Positions 27,610 through 36,786 of a stretch of DNA of 64,000 nt are shown here, piece by piece. The notes beneath the pieces were generated by a model, which made no database searches, was not told where the DNA came from, and saw only the letters and a list, made by a program, of their open reading frames with translations. Source of the DNA: Paludibaculum fermentans (GTDB taxonomy: Bacteria > Acidobacteriota > Terriglobia > Bryobacterales > Bryobacteraceae). Both the position numbers and the translations under genes were made by a program. Position 1 is the first letter of the stretch. Every line of letters starts with the position of its first letter. The DNA lies in assembly GCF_015277775.1 (NCBI RefSeq), contig NZ_CP063849.1, forward strand, positions 7,145,501 to 7,209,500. The letters run 5' to 3'.

Positions 27610-30018
27610 ATGCTCGACGACCTGCGCGGCGCACTCCGCCGTCTGTGGAAGAACCCGGGTGCGAGCGCTGCGGCAGTGCTCGCTTTGGGCATTGGGATTG
27701 GTTTCAATACCGCCATCTACTCCGTGGCGGACGCACTGCTTTTGAGACCGCTGCCACTTCCGGAGATCGACCGGGTGGTCATGCCTGCGGGCCAGAACGA
27801 AGGCGATCCCCGCAGCTTTCGCTCGATTTCCCCCGCCGACTATCGGGAATGGCGGGCCTCGGCCCAGTCTTTTCAGAGCCTTGCCGTCTCCCACGGGTGG
27901 TCGGCCAATCTGACCGGTGCGGGTGATCCGGTCCCGTTGGAAGGCTCCCAGGTCACTGCCAGCCTGTTCGACGTCCTCCAGGTTCAGCCGCTGCTGGGCC
28001 GCGGGTTTCTGGCGGAAGAGGAAGAGCCAGGCAAAGACCGTTCAGTCGTATTGAGCTACAACCTGTGGCAGCGCCAGTTCGGCTCAGATCCTGCGATCCT
28101 TAGCCGCTCCATAGAGTTGAGCGGACGCAAGTTCACCGTGATCGGCGTCATGCCGAAGGGCATCACTTTTCCGCAGCCCAGCGAATTCTGGGTGCCCTTG
28201 CCCATGAAATCGGAAGATTGGAACGAGGCGGGCAGTTTCTATTTGAAGCCCGTGGCTCGTTTGAAGCCGGGGGTGACCCTGGAGGCGGCGCGCGCTGAAC
28301 TGCAGGGCATCGCCCAGCGCATGTCCGCCCAATTTCCTTCCAGCCACCGCAAACTGGGCGCCCGGGTCGAGTCGCTGCGGGAACGGATCTCCGGTGACCT
28401 CACCGCCAGCTATACCCGCGTGACGGTGGCTGCGGCGCTCTTCCTCCTGCTCATCGCCTGCCTGAATGTCGCCAGCCTCCAGTTCGCGCACGTCGTCTCG
28501 CGGACCAGGGAAATGGCGATTCGCGGCGCCTTGGGCGCGCCACGCCTGCGTTTGCTGCGGCAGATCCTCACCGAAAGTGTCCTGGTGGCGCTGGCCGGAG
28601 CGGTTTTCGGACTGCTCGTCGCGGTCTGGTCGCTGGATCTGATGAAATCGTCCATGCCGCCGGAGGTCGAACGCTGGCTGCCGGGTTGGCAGAAGCTCGG
28701 GTTGAACGGTCTTGTCCTGGCGTGCACCACGGTCACCGCCATGGCTGCCGGGTTGTTATCCGGCTTGGGGCCGGCTCTCTGGCTCAGCCGCACGCCCATC
28801 CTGGGCAATCTGCACGATTCCGGACGAGGCTCGACGGGTTCAGCGGCGCGGCAGCGGCTGCGCAACCTCCTGGTAGGCGGGGAGATCGCCCTGGCAACCG
28901 TGCTGCTTTCCGGCGCCGTGTTGATGGTGAAGGGCTTCCACGCTATCGGGCAGTTGCACCTGTCTGTCGATCCGGCGCAGATTCTTACACTGAGGGTGAA
29001 CCTGCCCCAGCAACGCTACCCGGACCATGCCTCCGTGGCGCGCTTTCAGCGGGACCTGCTCGATCGACTCAGAGGAGCCGCAGGCGTCACCAGCGTGGCG
29101 GTCACCTCCAATCTGCCGTACTCCGACTTCATGAACCGGTCGTATGTGACCTTCGAAGGCCGGGCCGACGATGGCCGCCCGAAGGCAATCGCCCAGATCC
29201 AGAATGTGTCCGGCGGGTTCTTCGGGACGTTGGGCATTCCTGTCCTGGACGGGCGGGCCTTTGCCGGGTCTGAGACAGACGATTCCCAGAAGGTGGCCAT
29301 TGTCACCTCGGCGTTTGTCCGCCAGTACTTCCCCGATCAGAACCCGATCGGGCGCCGCTTCCATCTAGGCGATGGCAAGTGGTGGACGATCCAGGGTATC
29401 GCTGGGGATGTTGCACACGACTTTACTGAGCGGACTCCGCAACCGGTGGTCTATCTGCCCTATACCCAGTCCGGATGGGGTGCTTTCGATCTGGCCATCC
29501 GAACAACCGGGGAACCCATGGCGCTGCTGCCGGCCGTCCGGGCGGCCGTCCGGGCGATTGATCCGGCCCAACCGCTGGCCCTCATCCGGCCGTTTCGGAA
29601 GCTCATCAATGACGCCATCCTGGGCATCGGACACATGGCTGCAATGTTGACGGTACTGGCGGCGGTGGCTTTGTTCCTTTCGGTTCTGGGGATCTACAGC
29701 CTGATGGCGTGGTCGGTTCGCGAGCGGACCAGGGAGATCGGCGTGCGCGTCGCGCTTGGCGCCCAACGCGGTCAGATCCTCCGTATGGTATTGAAAAAAG
29801 GAGCCTGGATCGCCGGTCTCAGCCTGCCCCTCGGGCTCGCCGGCGCGGTTGCCGTCGCCCGGCTGCTGAGCCAGTTGCTCTTCGGAGTCTCCGCATCGGA
29901 TATCCTGGCATTCATTGGCATGCCTCTGGTTCTCGCACTTGCCTTGACGGCCGCCTGTCTGGTGCCGGCGCGGCGGGCCACACGCACAGACCCGCTGGCG
30001 GCATTGCGACACGAGTAG
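27610..30018 (+). CDS. ABC transporter permease, ADOP (MacB/FtsX duplicated) type, copy 1
   Basis: 802 residues, the typical length of acidobacterial duplicated orphan permeases. It starts with the usual cytoplasmic LWKNPGASAAAVLALGIGIG helix, then a large periplasmic MacB-like domain (PLPEIDRVVMPAG onwards), three FtsX-type membrane helices near 280-420, a second periplasmic domain and a last set of helices ending in the RRATRTDPLAALRHE tail. Unlike true orphans, it is flanked by two ATPases and lies in one operon with an adaptor, so it is probably a working exporter. Ligand unknown. Confidence 0.9.
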   Translation: MLDDLRGALRRLWKNPGASAAAVLALGIGIGFNTAIYSVADALLLRPLPLPEIDRVVMPAGQNEGDPRSFRSISPADYREWRASAQSFQSLAVSHGWSANLTGAGDPVPLEGSQVTASLFDVLQVQPLLGRGFLAEEEEPGKDRSVVLSYNLWQRQFGSDPAILSRSIELSGRKFTVIGVMPKGITFPQPSEFWVPLPMKSEDWNEAGSFYLKPVARLKPGVTLEAARAELQGIAQRMSAQFPSSHRKLGARVESLRERISGDLTASYTRVTVAAALFLLLIACLNVASLQFAHVVSRTREMAIRGALGAPRLRLLRQILTESVLVALAGAVFGLLVAVWSLDLMKSSMPPEVERWLPGWQKLGLNGLVLACTTVTAMAAGLLSGLGPALWLSRTPILGNLHDSGRGSTGSAARQRLRNLLVGGEIALATVLLSGAVLMVKGFHAIGQLHLSVDPAQILTLRVNLPQQRYPDHASVARFQRDLLDRLRGAAGVTSVAVTSNLPYSDFMNRSYVTFEGRADDGRPKAIAQIQNVSGGFFGTLGIPVLDGRAFAGSETDDSQKVAIVTSAFVRQYFPDQNPIGRRFHLGDGKWWTIQGIAGDVAHDFTERTPQPVVYLPYTQSGWGAFDLAIRTTGEPMALLPAVRAAVRAIDPAQPLALIRPFRKLINDAILGIGHMAAMLTVLAAVALFLSVLGIYSLMAWSVRERTREIGVRVALGAQRGQILRMVLKKGAWIAGLSLPLGLAGAVAVARLLSQLLFGVSASDILAFIGMPLVLALALTAACLVPARRATRTDPLAALRHE

Positions 30019-30025
30019 AAACAAC

Positions 30026-30700
30026 ATGATTTCCTTACGAAATATCGAGAAGTTCTATCAGCAGGGTCCTGACCGGTTCTATGTGCTGCGGCGCATTAAC
30101 CTTGAGATCAAGGAAGGCGACTTCATCGCTGTGATGGGGCCGTCGGGCGCGGGCAAGTCGACCCTACTCCACGTGCTGGGGATGCACGACACCTCCTGGA
30201 CCGGCGAGTACCAACTCTTCGATCACAGCATCCACCGCATGGACCGCAAACAGCGCATGGAGGTCTATAAGAAGTACTTCGGTTTCGTTTTCCAGAGCTA
30301 TCACCTGCTGGACGACCTGACCGTGGCCGAGAACCTTGATGTCCCGCTCTCTTACCGCAACATTAAGAAGACAGAGCGTCAGGCGATTGTGGCCGACACC
30401 CTGGACCGGTTCCAGATGGTGGGGAAGAAGGACCTGTTCCCCAGCCAGCTCTCGGGCGGACAGCAGCAGTTGGTAGGTGTGGCGCGCGCGATTATCGCCA
30501 ACCCCAAGGTGATTCTGGCCGACGAACCCACGGGCAACCTCCACTCCTCGCAAGGCATTGAGATTATGGAGATGTTCAAGAAGCTGAACGAGGCCGGCGC
30601 GACTATCGTGATGGTCACGCACTCAGAGACCAACGCCTCGTATGCCCACAAAATTGTCCGCATCGTGGACGGCTGGATCGAAGGCGACCCCAGAGGTTAA
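30026..30700 (+). CDS. ABC transporter ATP-binding protein with altered signature and D-loop
   Basis: 224 residues, seven bases after the permease stop. Walker [10 protein letters not shown] (38-46), Q-loop Gln90, Walker B VILADEP (162-168) and H-loop His199 are intact. Two positions differ from the canonical ATPase at 26607: the Arg after the signature is Leu (LSGGQQQL, Leu149), and the D-loop Asp is His (TGNLH, His173). Such changes occur in asymmetric ABC pairs where one ATP site is weakened. It may pair with the first ATPase or serve the second permease at 33548. Confidence 0.92.
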   Translation: MISLRNIEKFYQQGPDRFYVLRRINLEIKEGDFIAVMGPSGAGKSTLLHVLGMHDTSWTGEYQLFDHSIHRMDRKQRMEVYKKYFGFVFQSYHLLDDLTVAENLDVPLSYRNIKKTERQAIVADTLDRFQMVGKKDLFPSQLSGGQQQLVGVARAIIANPKVILADEPTGNLHSSQGIEIMEMFKKLNEAGATIVMVTHSETNASYAHKIVRIVDGWIEGDPRG

Positions 30701-30771
30701 GCGCCGGAAACGGATCAGGTTCGCCGGAGTGGACCCGGCCTCTGCTTTGCGCTAGGAATAGTAGTTCCGCA

Positions 30772-32139
30772 ATGTCATCCTATCGAACCCAAACCCGGCT
30801 TCTGGTGGCCGACGACCAGGAAGACGTCCTGGCTGCACTCAGACTCCTGCTGAAGCCGGAAGGCCTGGCGCTCGATTGCGTCACTTCGCCCCATGCGGTG
30901 TTGTCCGCGCTCGACCAGAAGGAATACGACCTTCTGCTGATGGACCTCAACTACACCCGCGACACCACGTCGGGTCAGGAAGGGTTCGAACTGATGAGTA
31001 AGGTGCAGCAGGTGGATTCCATGCTGCCCATCGTGGTGATGACTGCCTGGGGCAGTGTCGAAGTGGCTGTCGAAGCCATGCGGCGTGGAGCGAAGGACTT
31101 TATCCAGAAACCCTGGGACAATGCCCGGCTGTTGGCTATCGTCAAGACCCAATTGGAGTTGTCCGCCGCGCTGCGGCGTGGGGCGCGGCTGGAAGCGGAA
31201 AACCGGCTGCTGCAGGCAGACGGCCGGCCGGTGATGATTGCCGAGGCGCAATCGATGCAGCCGGTGCTTCAGCTTGTCTCACGGGTAGGTCCGTCGGACG
31301 CCAACGTACTGATTACCGGCGAACCCGGCACCGGCAAAGAGGTGGTGGCGCGCACGATCTTTGCGATCAGTGAACGCTCCACCCAGCCCATGGTCACCGT
31401 GAACATGGGTGGGCTGGCGGAAGGCATCTTCGAGAGCGAACTCTTCGGACACGTGAAGGGCGCGTTCACCGACGCCAAGACCGACCGTGTCGGCCGGTTT
31501 GAACTCGCCGACGGCGGGACGATCTTCCTGGACGAAATTGCGAATCTCCCGTTCAACCTGCAGGCCAAGCTGCTGCGCGTGCTGGAAACCGGCGAAATGG
31601 AGCGCGTCGGTTCGTCGAAGACGAAACGCGTCAACGTACGCGTCATCTCGGCCACCAACGCCAACCTGCACCAGGAGGCGGCCGAGAACCGCTTCCGGCA
31701 GGATCTCCTATTTCGCCTGAACACGATTGAGATCCACCTGCCGCCACTCCGTGAACGCAAGGAAGATATCCCGCTGCTAGCGGCGCACCACCTGTCGCAG
31801 ATGGCGCGGCGCTACCGCAAACCGGTGGGCGGCTTCGATCCTCCGGCACTGCAGGCGATGCTCGAGCATCCCTGGCAGGGCAACGTGCGCGAGTTGAACC
31901 ACGTGATCGAGCGCGCTGTCCTCATGGCGCAGGACCACGTCATCCGCAGCAGCGATCTGGCTCTCCGGCCGTCCCGTGAAACTGGCGGCCGCCTGGAAGA
32001 TATGAGTTTGGAAGAGGTCGAGGCCTTTCTCATCAAGAAAGCCCTGGCCCGTTACGGCGGCAATGTCAGCCAGGCCGCTGGTGCCCTGGGGCTCAGCCGC
32101 AGCGCGTTATACCGGCGCATCCAGCGTTACGGTCTATGA
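30772..32139 (+). CDS. NtrC-family sigma-54-dependent response regulator
   Basis: 455 residues: receiver (Asp58 in LLLMDLNY, Lys113), AAA+ domain (Walker A GEPGTGKE 183-190, Walker B GGTIFLDE 248-255) and a C-terminal Fis-type helix-turn-helix (NVSQAAGALGLSRSALYRRI). The sigma-54 contact loop reads GAFTDA (230-235) where most members have GAFTGA. It activates promoters with RpoN once phosphorylated, presumably by the kinase encoded next. A weak GG-N10-GC element lies at 30737-30750. The gene starts 71 bases after the second ATPase. Confidence 0.92.
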   Translation: MSSYRTQTRLLVADDQEDVLAALRLLLKPEGLALDCVTSPHAVLSALDQKEYDLLLMDLNYTRDTTSGQEGFELMSKVQQVDSMLPIVVMTAWGSVEVAVEAMRRGAKDFIQKPWDNARLLAIVKTQLELSAALRRGARLEAENRLLQADGRPVMIAEAQSMQPVLQLVSRVGPSDANVLITGEPGTGKEVVARTIFAISERSTQPMVTVNMGGLAEGIFESELFGHVKGAFTDAKTDRVGRFELADGGTIFLDEIANLPFNLQAKLLRVLETGEMERVGSSKTKRVNVRVISATNANLHQEAAENRFRQDLLFRLNTIEIHLPPLRERKEDIPLLAAHHLSQMARRYRKPVGGFDPPALQAMLEHPWQGNVRELNHVIERAVLMAQDHVIRSSDLALRPSRETGGRLEDMSLEEVEAFLIKKALARYGGNVSQAAGALGLSRSALYRRIQRYGL

Positions 32140-33488
32140 ACCCATTCCGCCGCATCTCTTACTGGTTCGCCTCGCACGAGAATCGCGTACTCTACGCCTC
32201 GTTGATGGCGGGCTCAGTGGCGGTGATCTTCTCCCTGGTGGTGCTGTGGTCGGGCGACACGTTTTCGGCCAAGGTGCGTTGGACCATGACGGTCCTCATC
32301 ATGGGGTTCTGGCTGGGTTTCGCCTTCTCGGCCCGTGAGCGGGTGGTCTCGCCTTTGCGCACCCTCGCCAACCTGTTGGAAGCAATGCACGAGGGCGACT
32401 ACTCCATCCGCGGCCGGGGCGCGCGCCAGGACGACGCGCTGGGCGAGGTGATGATCCAGTTGAACGCCATCGGCACCACCCTGCGGGCGCAGCGCCTGGG
32501 CGCCGTCGAGGCGACCGCCCTGCTCACCAAGGTGATGGAGGAGATCGAGGTCGCGCTGTTCACGTTTGACGACCAGGAGCGGTTGAAACTCGTCAATCGC
32601 GCCGCCGAGCGCCTGCTCGCCCTGCCGGCCGCCCGGTTGCTGGGCCGCACTGCGACGGAATTGGGGCTGGACGAGTTCCTCCACTCGGAAGCGTCGGAAA
32701 CCATTGCCCGCTCGTTCCCGGGCAGCGCCGGACGCTGGGGGATCCGCCGTACCTCTTTCCGGGAGAGCGGCCTGCCGCACACGCTGCTGGTTGTAGCCGA
32801 CCTCACCCGGGCCCTTCGTGAGGAAGAGCTCCAGGCCTGGCAGCGCCTGGTCCGAGTGCTGGGGCATGAGCTAAACAACTCGCTGACGCCCATCAAGTCG
32901 ATCGCGGGCAGCCTGGCGCAACTCCTCAACCGCCAGCCGAGGGCGGATGACTGGGAAGACGATATGAAGGACGGGCTCAGCGTCATCGCGTCCCGCTCAG
33001 AGTCTCTCAGCCGGTTTATCGGCGCCTACTCCCGGCTGGCCAAGCTGCCGAGGCCGGTGCTGGCGCCCGTGGAACTCTACCGGTTGATCCACCGCGTGGC
33101 CAACCTGGAGACGCGGGCTCCTGTGAAAGTGCAGAACGGCCCGGCCATCACCCTGCAGGCCGACGCCGATCAGCTGGAGCAGATGCTGATCAACCTGGTC
33201 CGCAACGCGGTGGATGCATCTAAAGAGACGGGTGGCGGCGTGTCCGTGACCTGGGAGGTGGAAGGCCCAATGGCGACAGTCCTCGTCCTGGATGAGGGGC
33301 TGGGCCTCTCGAACACGGCCAACCTCTTCGTTCCGTTCTTCACTACAAAGCCCGGAGGCTCGGGCATCGGGCTGGTGCTATCGCGGCAGATTGCCGAGGC
33401 GCACGGCGGGACTCTGACTCTGGCGAACCGAGCCGGTGTACGCGGGTGTCAGGCGCGGCTCCAACTGCCTCTTTCCCAGAGCTTTTAG
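32136..33488 (+). CDS. NtrY-like membrane sensor histidine kinase
   Basis: 450 residues; start overlaps the regulator stop (ATGA), so the two are a coupled pair. Two membrane helices (~18-40 and ~48-66) enclose only a very short external loop, so it senses within or near the membrane. A HAMP-like linker and a PAS-like region (TFDDQERLKLVNRAAERLL) follow. The phosphoacceptor block is LGHELNNSLTPI (His244), with HATPase motifs NLVRNAVDA, DEGLGL and GGSGIGLVL. The cognate regulator is the NtrC-type protein just upstream. Its role is probably to tie exporter expression to membrane state or to transporter activity. Confidence 0.92.
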   Translation: MNPFRRISYWFASHENRVLYASLMAGSVAVIFSLVVLWSGDTFSAKVRWTMTVLIMGFWLGFAFSARERVVSPLRTLANLLEAMHEGDYSIRGRGARQDDALGEVMIQLNAIGTTLRAQRLGAVEATALLTKVMEEIEVALFTFDDQERLKLVNRAAERLLALPAARLLGRTATELGLDEFLHSEASETIARSFPGSAGRWGIRRTSFRESGLPHTLLVVADLTRALREEELQAWQRLVRVLGHELNNSLTPIKSIAGSLAQLLNRQPRADDWEDDMKDGLSVIASRSESLSRFIGAYSRLAKLPRPVLAPVELYRLIHRVANLETRAPVKVQNGPAITLQADADQLEQMLINLVRNAVDASKETGGGVSVTWEVEGPMATVLVLDEGLGLSNTANLFVPFFTTKPGGSGIGLVLSRQIAEAHGGTLTLANRAGVRGCQARLQLPLSQSF

Positions 33489-33547
33489 CGATAACCTGCG
33501 AATTCCCCTCATTTCAGGTAGGATATTCTCTGAACGGGGAGTTGCGT

Positions 33548-35959
33548 GTGCGAAGTCTGTTGGAAGACGTGCGGTACGCTGTCCGGCTCTTATTCCGCCA
33601 ACCCGGATTTACTTTGGCAGCGGTGCTTTTGCTCGCATTGGGCATTGGGGTAAACAGCGCCATCTTCAGTATTGTCGATAGTGTCCTGCTGCATCCGCTG
33701 TCGTACAAGGATCCCGACAAGTTGTATGTGATCTGGACGAAAAACCAGATCCGCAACAAACAGCAGGGTGCATTCGCAGCACCGGAGTTCCAGGAATATG
33801 CCGGGCGGCAGAAGAGCTTTTCCCAGTTTGCCGCGTATATGCACTATCCGGCTACGTTGACCGGCAGGGACGAGCCGGCCCGGGTGGCCACTGTCCTGGT
33901 CAGTGCCGGCTACCTGGAGATGCTGGGTATCTCACCGTTCCTGGGCAGGGGGTTTGCCGCCGAGGAGTATCAGATCGGCAGGAATCAGGTCGCTCTGCTG
34001 ACGGAACAGTTTTGGCGGGAGCGATTCGGCGCCGATCCGGCGATTGTCGGAAAAGTCCTGCGGCTGGATAATGAACTTCACGTCGTCGCCGGTATCTTGC
34101 CCCGGATAAAAGGCGAAAATCGCCAGGTCGACATGTATCTTCCTCTCGCGCTCTCTCCGGAAGCCGCGGCGTCGTGGGATTCCCGCTTTTTGTATGTGAC
34201 AGGCCGCCTGAACGACGGAATCACCAGTGAACAAGCTTCAGCGGAGTTGAAGTCGATCGGCGCGGCCATTTCCGCCGACCATCCGGAATCCAACATCGGC
34301 ACGGAACCGTATCTCGTTCCGGCCGAACGGGAAGCGCAGGGTGATGCCCGCCAACCTCTGCTGGTGCTGTCTGCCGCCGTCGGGTTGGTTCTACTGGTCA
34401 CGTGTTCGAATGTGGCCAACCTGCTGCTGGTCCGTGCCGCCGCCCGCCATAAAGAAGTCGCTATTCGCAGCGCCATGGGCGCATCCCAGGGCCGGGTCTT
34501 TCGCCAGATGATTACCGAAAGCCTGACGTTGGCCCTGATGGGGGGGGCCGTCGGCCTGTTCGTCGCATGGTGGGGTGTCCGCATCATCGGGCGGTGGAGT
34601 TCCACCACCATGCCCAACATGGCCCTGGCGCAAGTGGATTGGCTTGTCGTCGGCTACACGTTTGTGGTTTCCGCGGTGGCGGGCATCCTGTTTGGCGGAA
34701 TTCCGGCGTGGCAGGTGCTGAGGCTCAACCTGGCGGACACTTTGCGCGACGAGACCCGCGGCACCTCGGGCGGTGCCCGGAAAGGGCTGACCCGCTCGCT
34801 GCTTGTGGTGTCGGAGGTCGCGCTGTCGGTCATTCTGCTGGTTGGTGCGGGCCTGTTGCTGCGCACGTTTATCGAACTCAGCCGCCTGGACTTGGGCTTC
34901 AACTCGGACCATGTGCTGACTCTCCGCACCACCCTCGCCGAGACTGCCTATGCCGACGATGCAGCCAAGGCGAATTATGTCCGCCGCATCATTGAGCGGC
35001 TGGAGCGCGTGCCTGGGGTGGTTTCGGCCGGCGTCAGCACGGCCCTGCCCATGATGCAGGTCAACTGGCTGACGGATTTCTCGGTGGACGGCCGCCCTGC
35101 GCAATCGGGACAGAAGGAATCGGCGACCTACACGGCGGTGACACCGCGATATCTGGATACGATCGGTGCCCGCCTCGTCAAGGGGCGCATGATCTCCGAG
35201 ACCGATAACGAGACGGCGCCGCCGGTAGTGCTGATTTCCGAAGCGCTGGCGAAACGGACGTTCCCGGGTGAGGACGCCGTGGGCAAGTCCATCAATATGC
35301 GGGTGGGCCGCTTCAAGACGCATGCCCAGATCATTGGCGTCGTCCACGATATTGCCTACGCTAAGCCGGACGAGAAGCCGCGCCCCATCATCTATCAGCC
35401 GCATGCGCAGAGGTCCTGGCCCTTTCTGGCGTTCGCCATCCGGACGAGTGCCGACCCGATGTCCCTGGAAGGGGCTGTCCGGCGGGCGTTCTTTGAGGTG
35501 GATTCATCGCTGCCGGTGGAGAAGGTGCAGCCTCTGGGCGCCCTGATGGATAAGGTATTGGCCCAACAGCGCTTGGCTTTGGTGCTTCTGATTGTGTTCG
35601 CCGGGCTCGCCGTCGTGCTGGCGGCTGTCGGGCTGTTCGGTGTTCTGGCCGTTGCCGTGGCGCAGCGCAGCCGGGAGATGGGCATCCGGATGGCGTTGGG
35701 CGCCAGTGGCCAGGACATCCTGCGACTCGTTTTGACGCAGGGCATGGGGCTGACCACGGCTGGCATTTTCGCCGGTCTGCTCGCGGCTCCGTTGGCCAGC
35801 CAGGTCATGCGCCAGATGCTGTACGGAGTTCAGCCGCTGGATCCTATCACCTTCGCTGCCGTGGCTTTGCTGGTCCTGGCCGCTTCCCTGGCCGCCTGCG
35901 TCCTGCCTGCTTGGCGGGCGTCGAAGGTGGATCCGGGCAACGCACTGCGCGGAGAATGA
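33548..35959 (+). CDS. ABC transporter permease, ADOP type, copy 2
   Basis: 803 residues from the GTG at 33548, placed six bases after GGGGAG; this gives the standard start LLEDVRYAVRLLFRQPGF. An open frame extends upstream to 33446, overlapping the kinase, but has no family similarity. The architecture matches copy 1: short cytoplasmic helix, MacB-type periplasmic domain, FtsX helices (LLVTCSNVANLLLVRAAARH), second periplasmic domain and final helices with a RASKVDPGNALRGE end. It is diverged from copy 1. No ATPase of its own follows, so it may share those upstream. Confidence 0.9.
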   Translation: MRSLLEDVRYAVRLLFRQPGFTLAAVLLLALGIGVNSAIFSIVDSVLLHPLSYKDPDKLYVIWTKNQIRNKQQGAFAAPEFQEYAGRQKSFSQFAAYMHYPATLTGRDEPARVATVLVSAGYLEMLGISPFLGRGFAAEEYQIGRNQVALLTEQFWRERFGADPAIVGKVLRLDNELHVVAGILPRIKGENRQVDMYLPLALSPEAAASWDSRFLYVTGRLNDGITSEQASAELKSIGAAISADHPESNIGTEPYLVPAEREAQGDARQPLLVLSAAVGLVLLVTCSNVANLLLVRAAARHKEVAIRSAMGASQGRVFRQMITESLTLALMGGAVGLFVAWWGVRIIGRWSSTTMPNMALAQVDWLVVGYTFVVSAVAGILFGGIPAWQVLRLNLADTLRDETRGTSGGARKGLTRSLLVVSEVALSVILLVGAGLLLRTFIELSRLDLGFNSDHVLTLRTTLAETAYADDAAKANYVRRIIERLERVPGVVSAGVSTALPMMQVNWLTDFSVDGRPAQSGQKESATYTAVTPRYLDTIGARLVKGRMISETDNETAPPVVLISEALAKRTFPGEDAVGKSINMRVGRFKTHAQIIGVVHDIAYAKPDEKPRPIIYQPHAQRSWPFLAFAIRTSADPMSLEGAVRRAFFEVDSSLPVEKVQPLGALMDKVLAQQRLALVLLIVFAGLAVVLAAVGLFGVLAVAVAQRSREMGIRMALGASGQDILRLVLTQGMGLTTAGIFAGLLAAPLASQVMRQMLYGVQPLDPITFAAVALLVLAASLAACVLPAWRASKVDPGNALRGE

Positions 35960-36112
35960 CGGCGCTCCTGGCTGGGCTCACGGGAAGGCCTCGCCCCCTG
36001 AAGCAAGACAGGTGAACTGTCCGAGACCTCCCCGCGGCGGTCCGGTCGGCGGTGGATCAGAGTTGTAGGCCAGCCCGCAACCGGACGGTATCCCGAGCGC
36101 GCATCCCGGAAA

Positions 36113-36155
36113 GGAACCGCGGACCAGGGACATTGGTTCTGACAGTGAACCGCGG
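36113..36155. repeat. short REP-like palindromic element
   Basis: GAACCGCGG occurs twice, at 36114-36122 and 36147-36155, 33 bases apart; its core CCGCGG is itself palindromic. The hairpin GGTTC-N7-GAACC (36135-36151) lies within. The intervening GGGACATTGGTTCTGACA resembles sequence found in REP/RAYT-type repeats of other bacteria. Only one copy was seen here, in a 225-base gap between two converging genes. Confidence 0.35.
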
Positions 36156-36184
36156 GACCTGGAATCAATTTATTCGCCGACCCG

Positions 36185-36694
36185 CTAACCCTGCTCTTCG
36201 AACATTCCTGTCTGGCGATTCTTGCGCACCTTGCCAGCCGCGAAAAAGCGGCCGTTCATGGCGACGTAGACACCCGGCGGCAGGGTCTGGGCGAAGGCCA
36301 GGGCACTGCCCAGGTTGAACAGGCCGTCGGAACTGCCGAATTTGTAGGGCACCATGGCGCCGGTGAGCACGATGGTTTTGTCCTGGATCTCACCCGCCAG
36401 CATTTGAGCGGTTTCCGTCATCGTGTCCGTTCCGTGCGTAATCACAATTCGATGCTCGGCGGCGGAGCGGCACTGTTCCACAACCAGGCGCCGGTCCGCG
36501 TCGGACATGTCCAGGCTGTCGATCATCATCAGCGTGCGAACCTGCAGCGGCAGGCCGCAACGGCCGAGCTTGAGCATCTCGGGCAGGTGCGACTCCTGAA
36601 AGAAGAGCCGGCCGGTGAGTTCGTCGTATTCCTTGTCGAATGTTCCGCCGGTGATCAGGATGCGGATCGGACCGGCGTCCGCGGATGTGGCCAT
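36185..36694 (-). CDS. single-domain asparaginase-like protein
   Basis: 169 residues from the ATG at 36694. It matches only the N-terminal domain of type I/II asparaginases (full enzymes are ~330 residues): LITGGTFDKEYDE holds the first catalytic Thr and THGTDTM holds the second Thr-Asp pair. The C-terminal domain, which normally completes the active site in the dimer, is absent, and the gene ends normally, so this appears to be a natural short form rather than a fragment. Such stand-alone domains occur in many genomes; the activity is unproven. Confidence 0.8.
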   Translation of the reverse strand: MATSADAGPIRILITGGTFDKEYDELTGRLFFQESHLPEMLKLGRCGLPLQVRTLMMIDSLDMSDADRRLVVEQCRSAAEHRIVITHGTDTMTETAQMLAGEIQDKTIVLTGAMVPYKFGSSDGLFNLGSALAFAQTLPPGVYVAMNGRFFAAGKVRKNRQTGMFEEQG

Positions 36695-36786
36695 GGCTTC
36701 ATTGTGGAGCAACACGGCGGCCGGTGGAGGGCAGCGCCGGTCCGCCTTCAATTTCCAGCTTCGACATGGTACATTCGCCTCAGCCC

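Noticed and set aside
33446-33547. Upstream extension of the second ADOP permease into the kinase gene
   Set aside because: The added 34 residues resemble no permease; a GTG at 33548 with GGGGAG upstream gives the standard start.
34391-35404. 337-codon open frame antisense to the second ADOP permease
   Set aside because: The permease is certain on the plus strand; the antisense product looks like low-complexity Arg/Gly/His.
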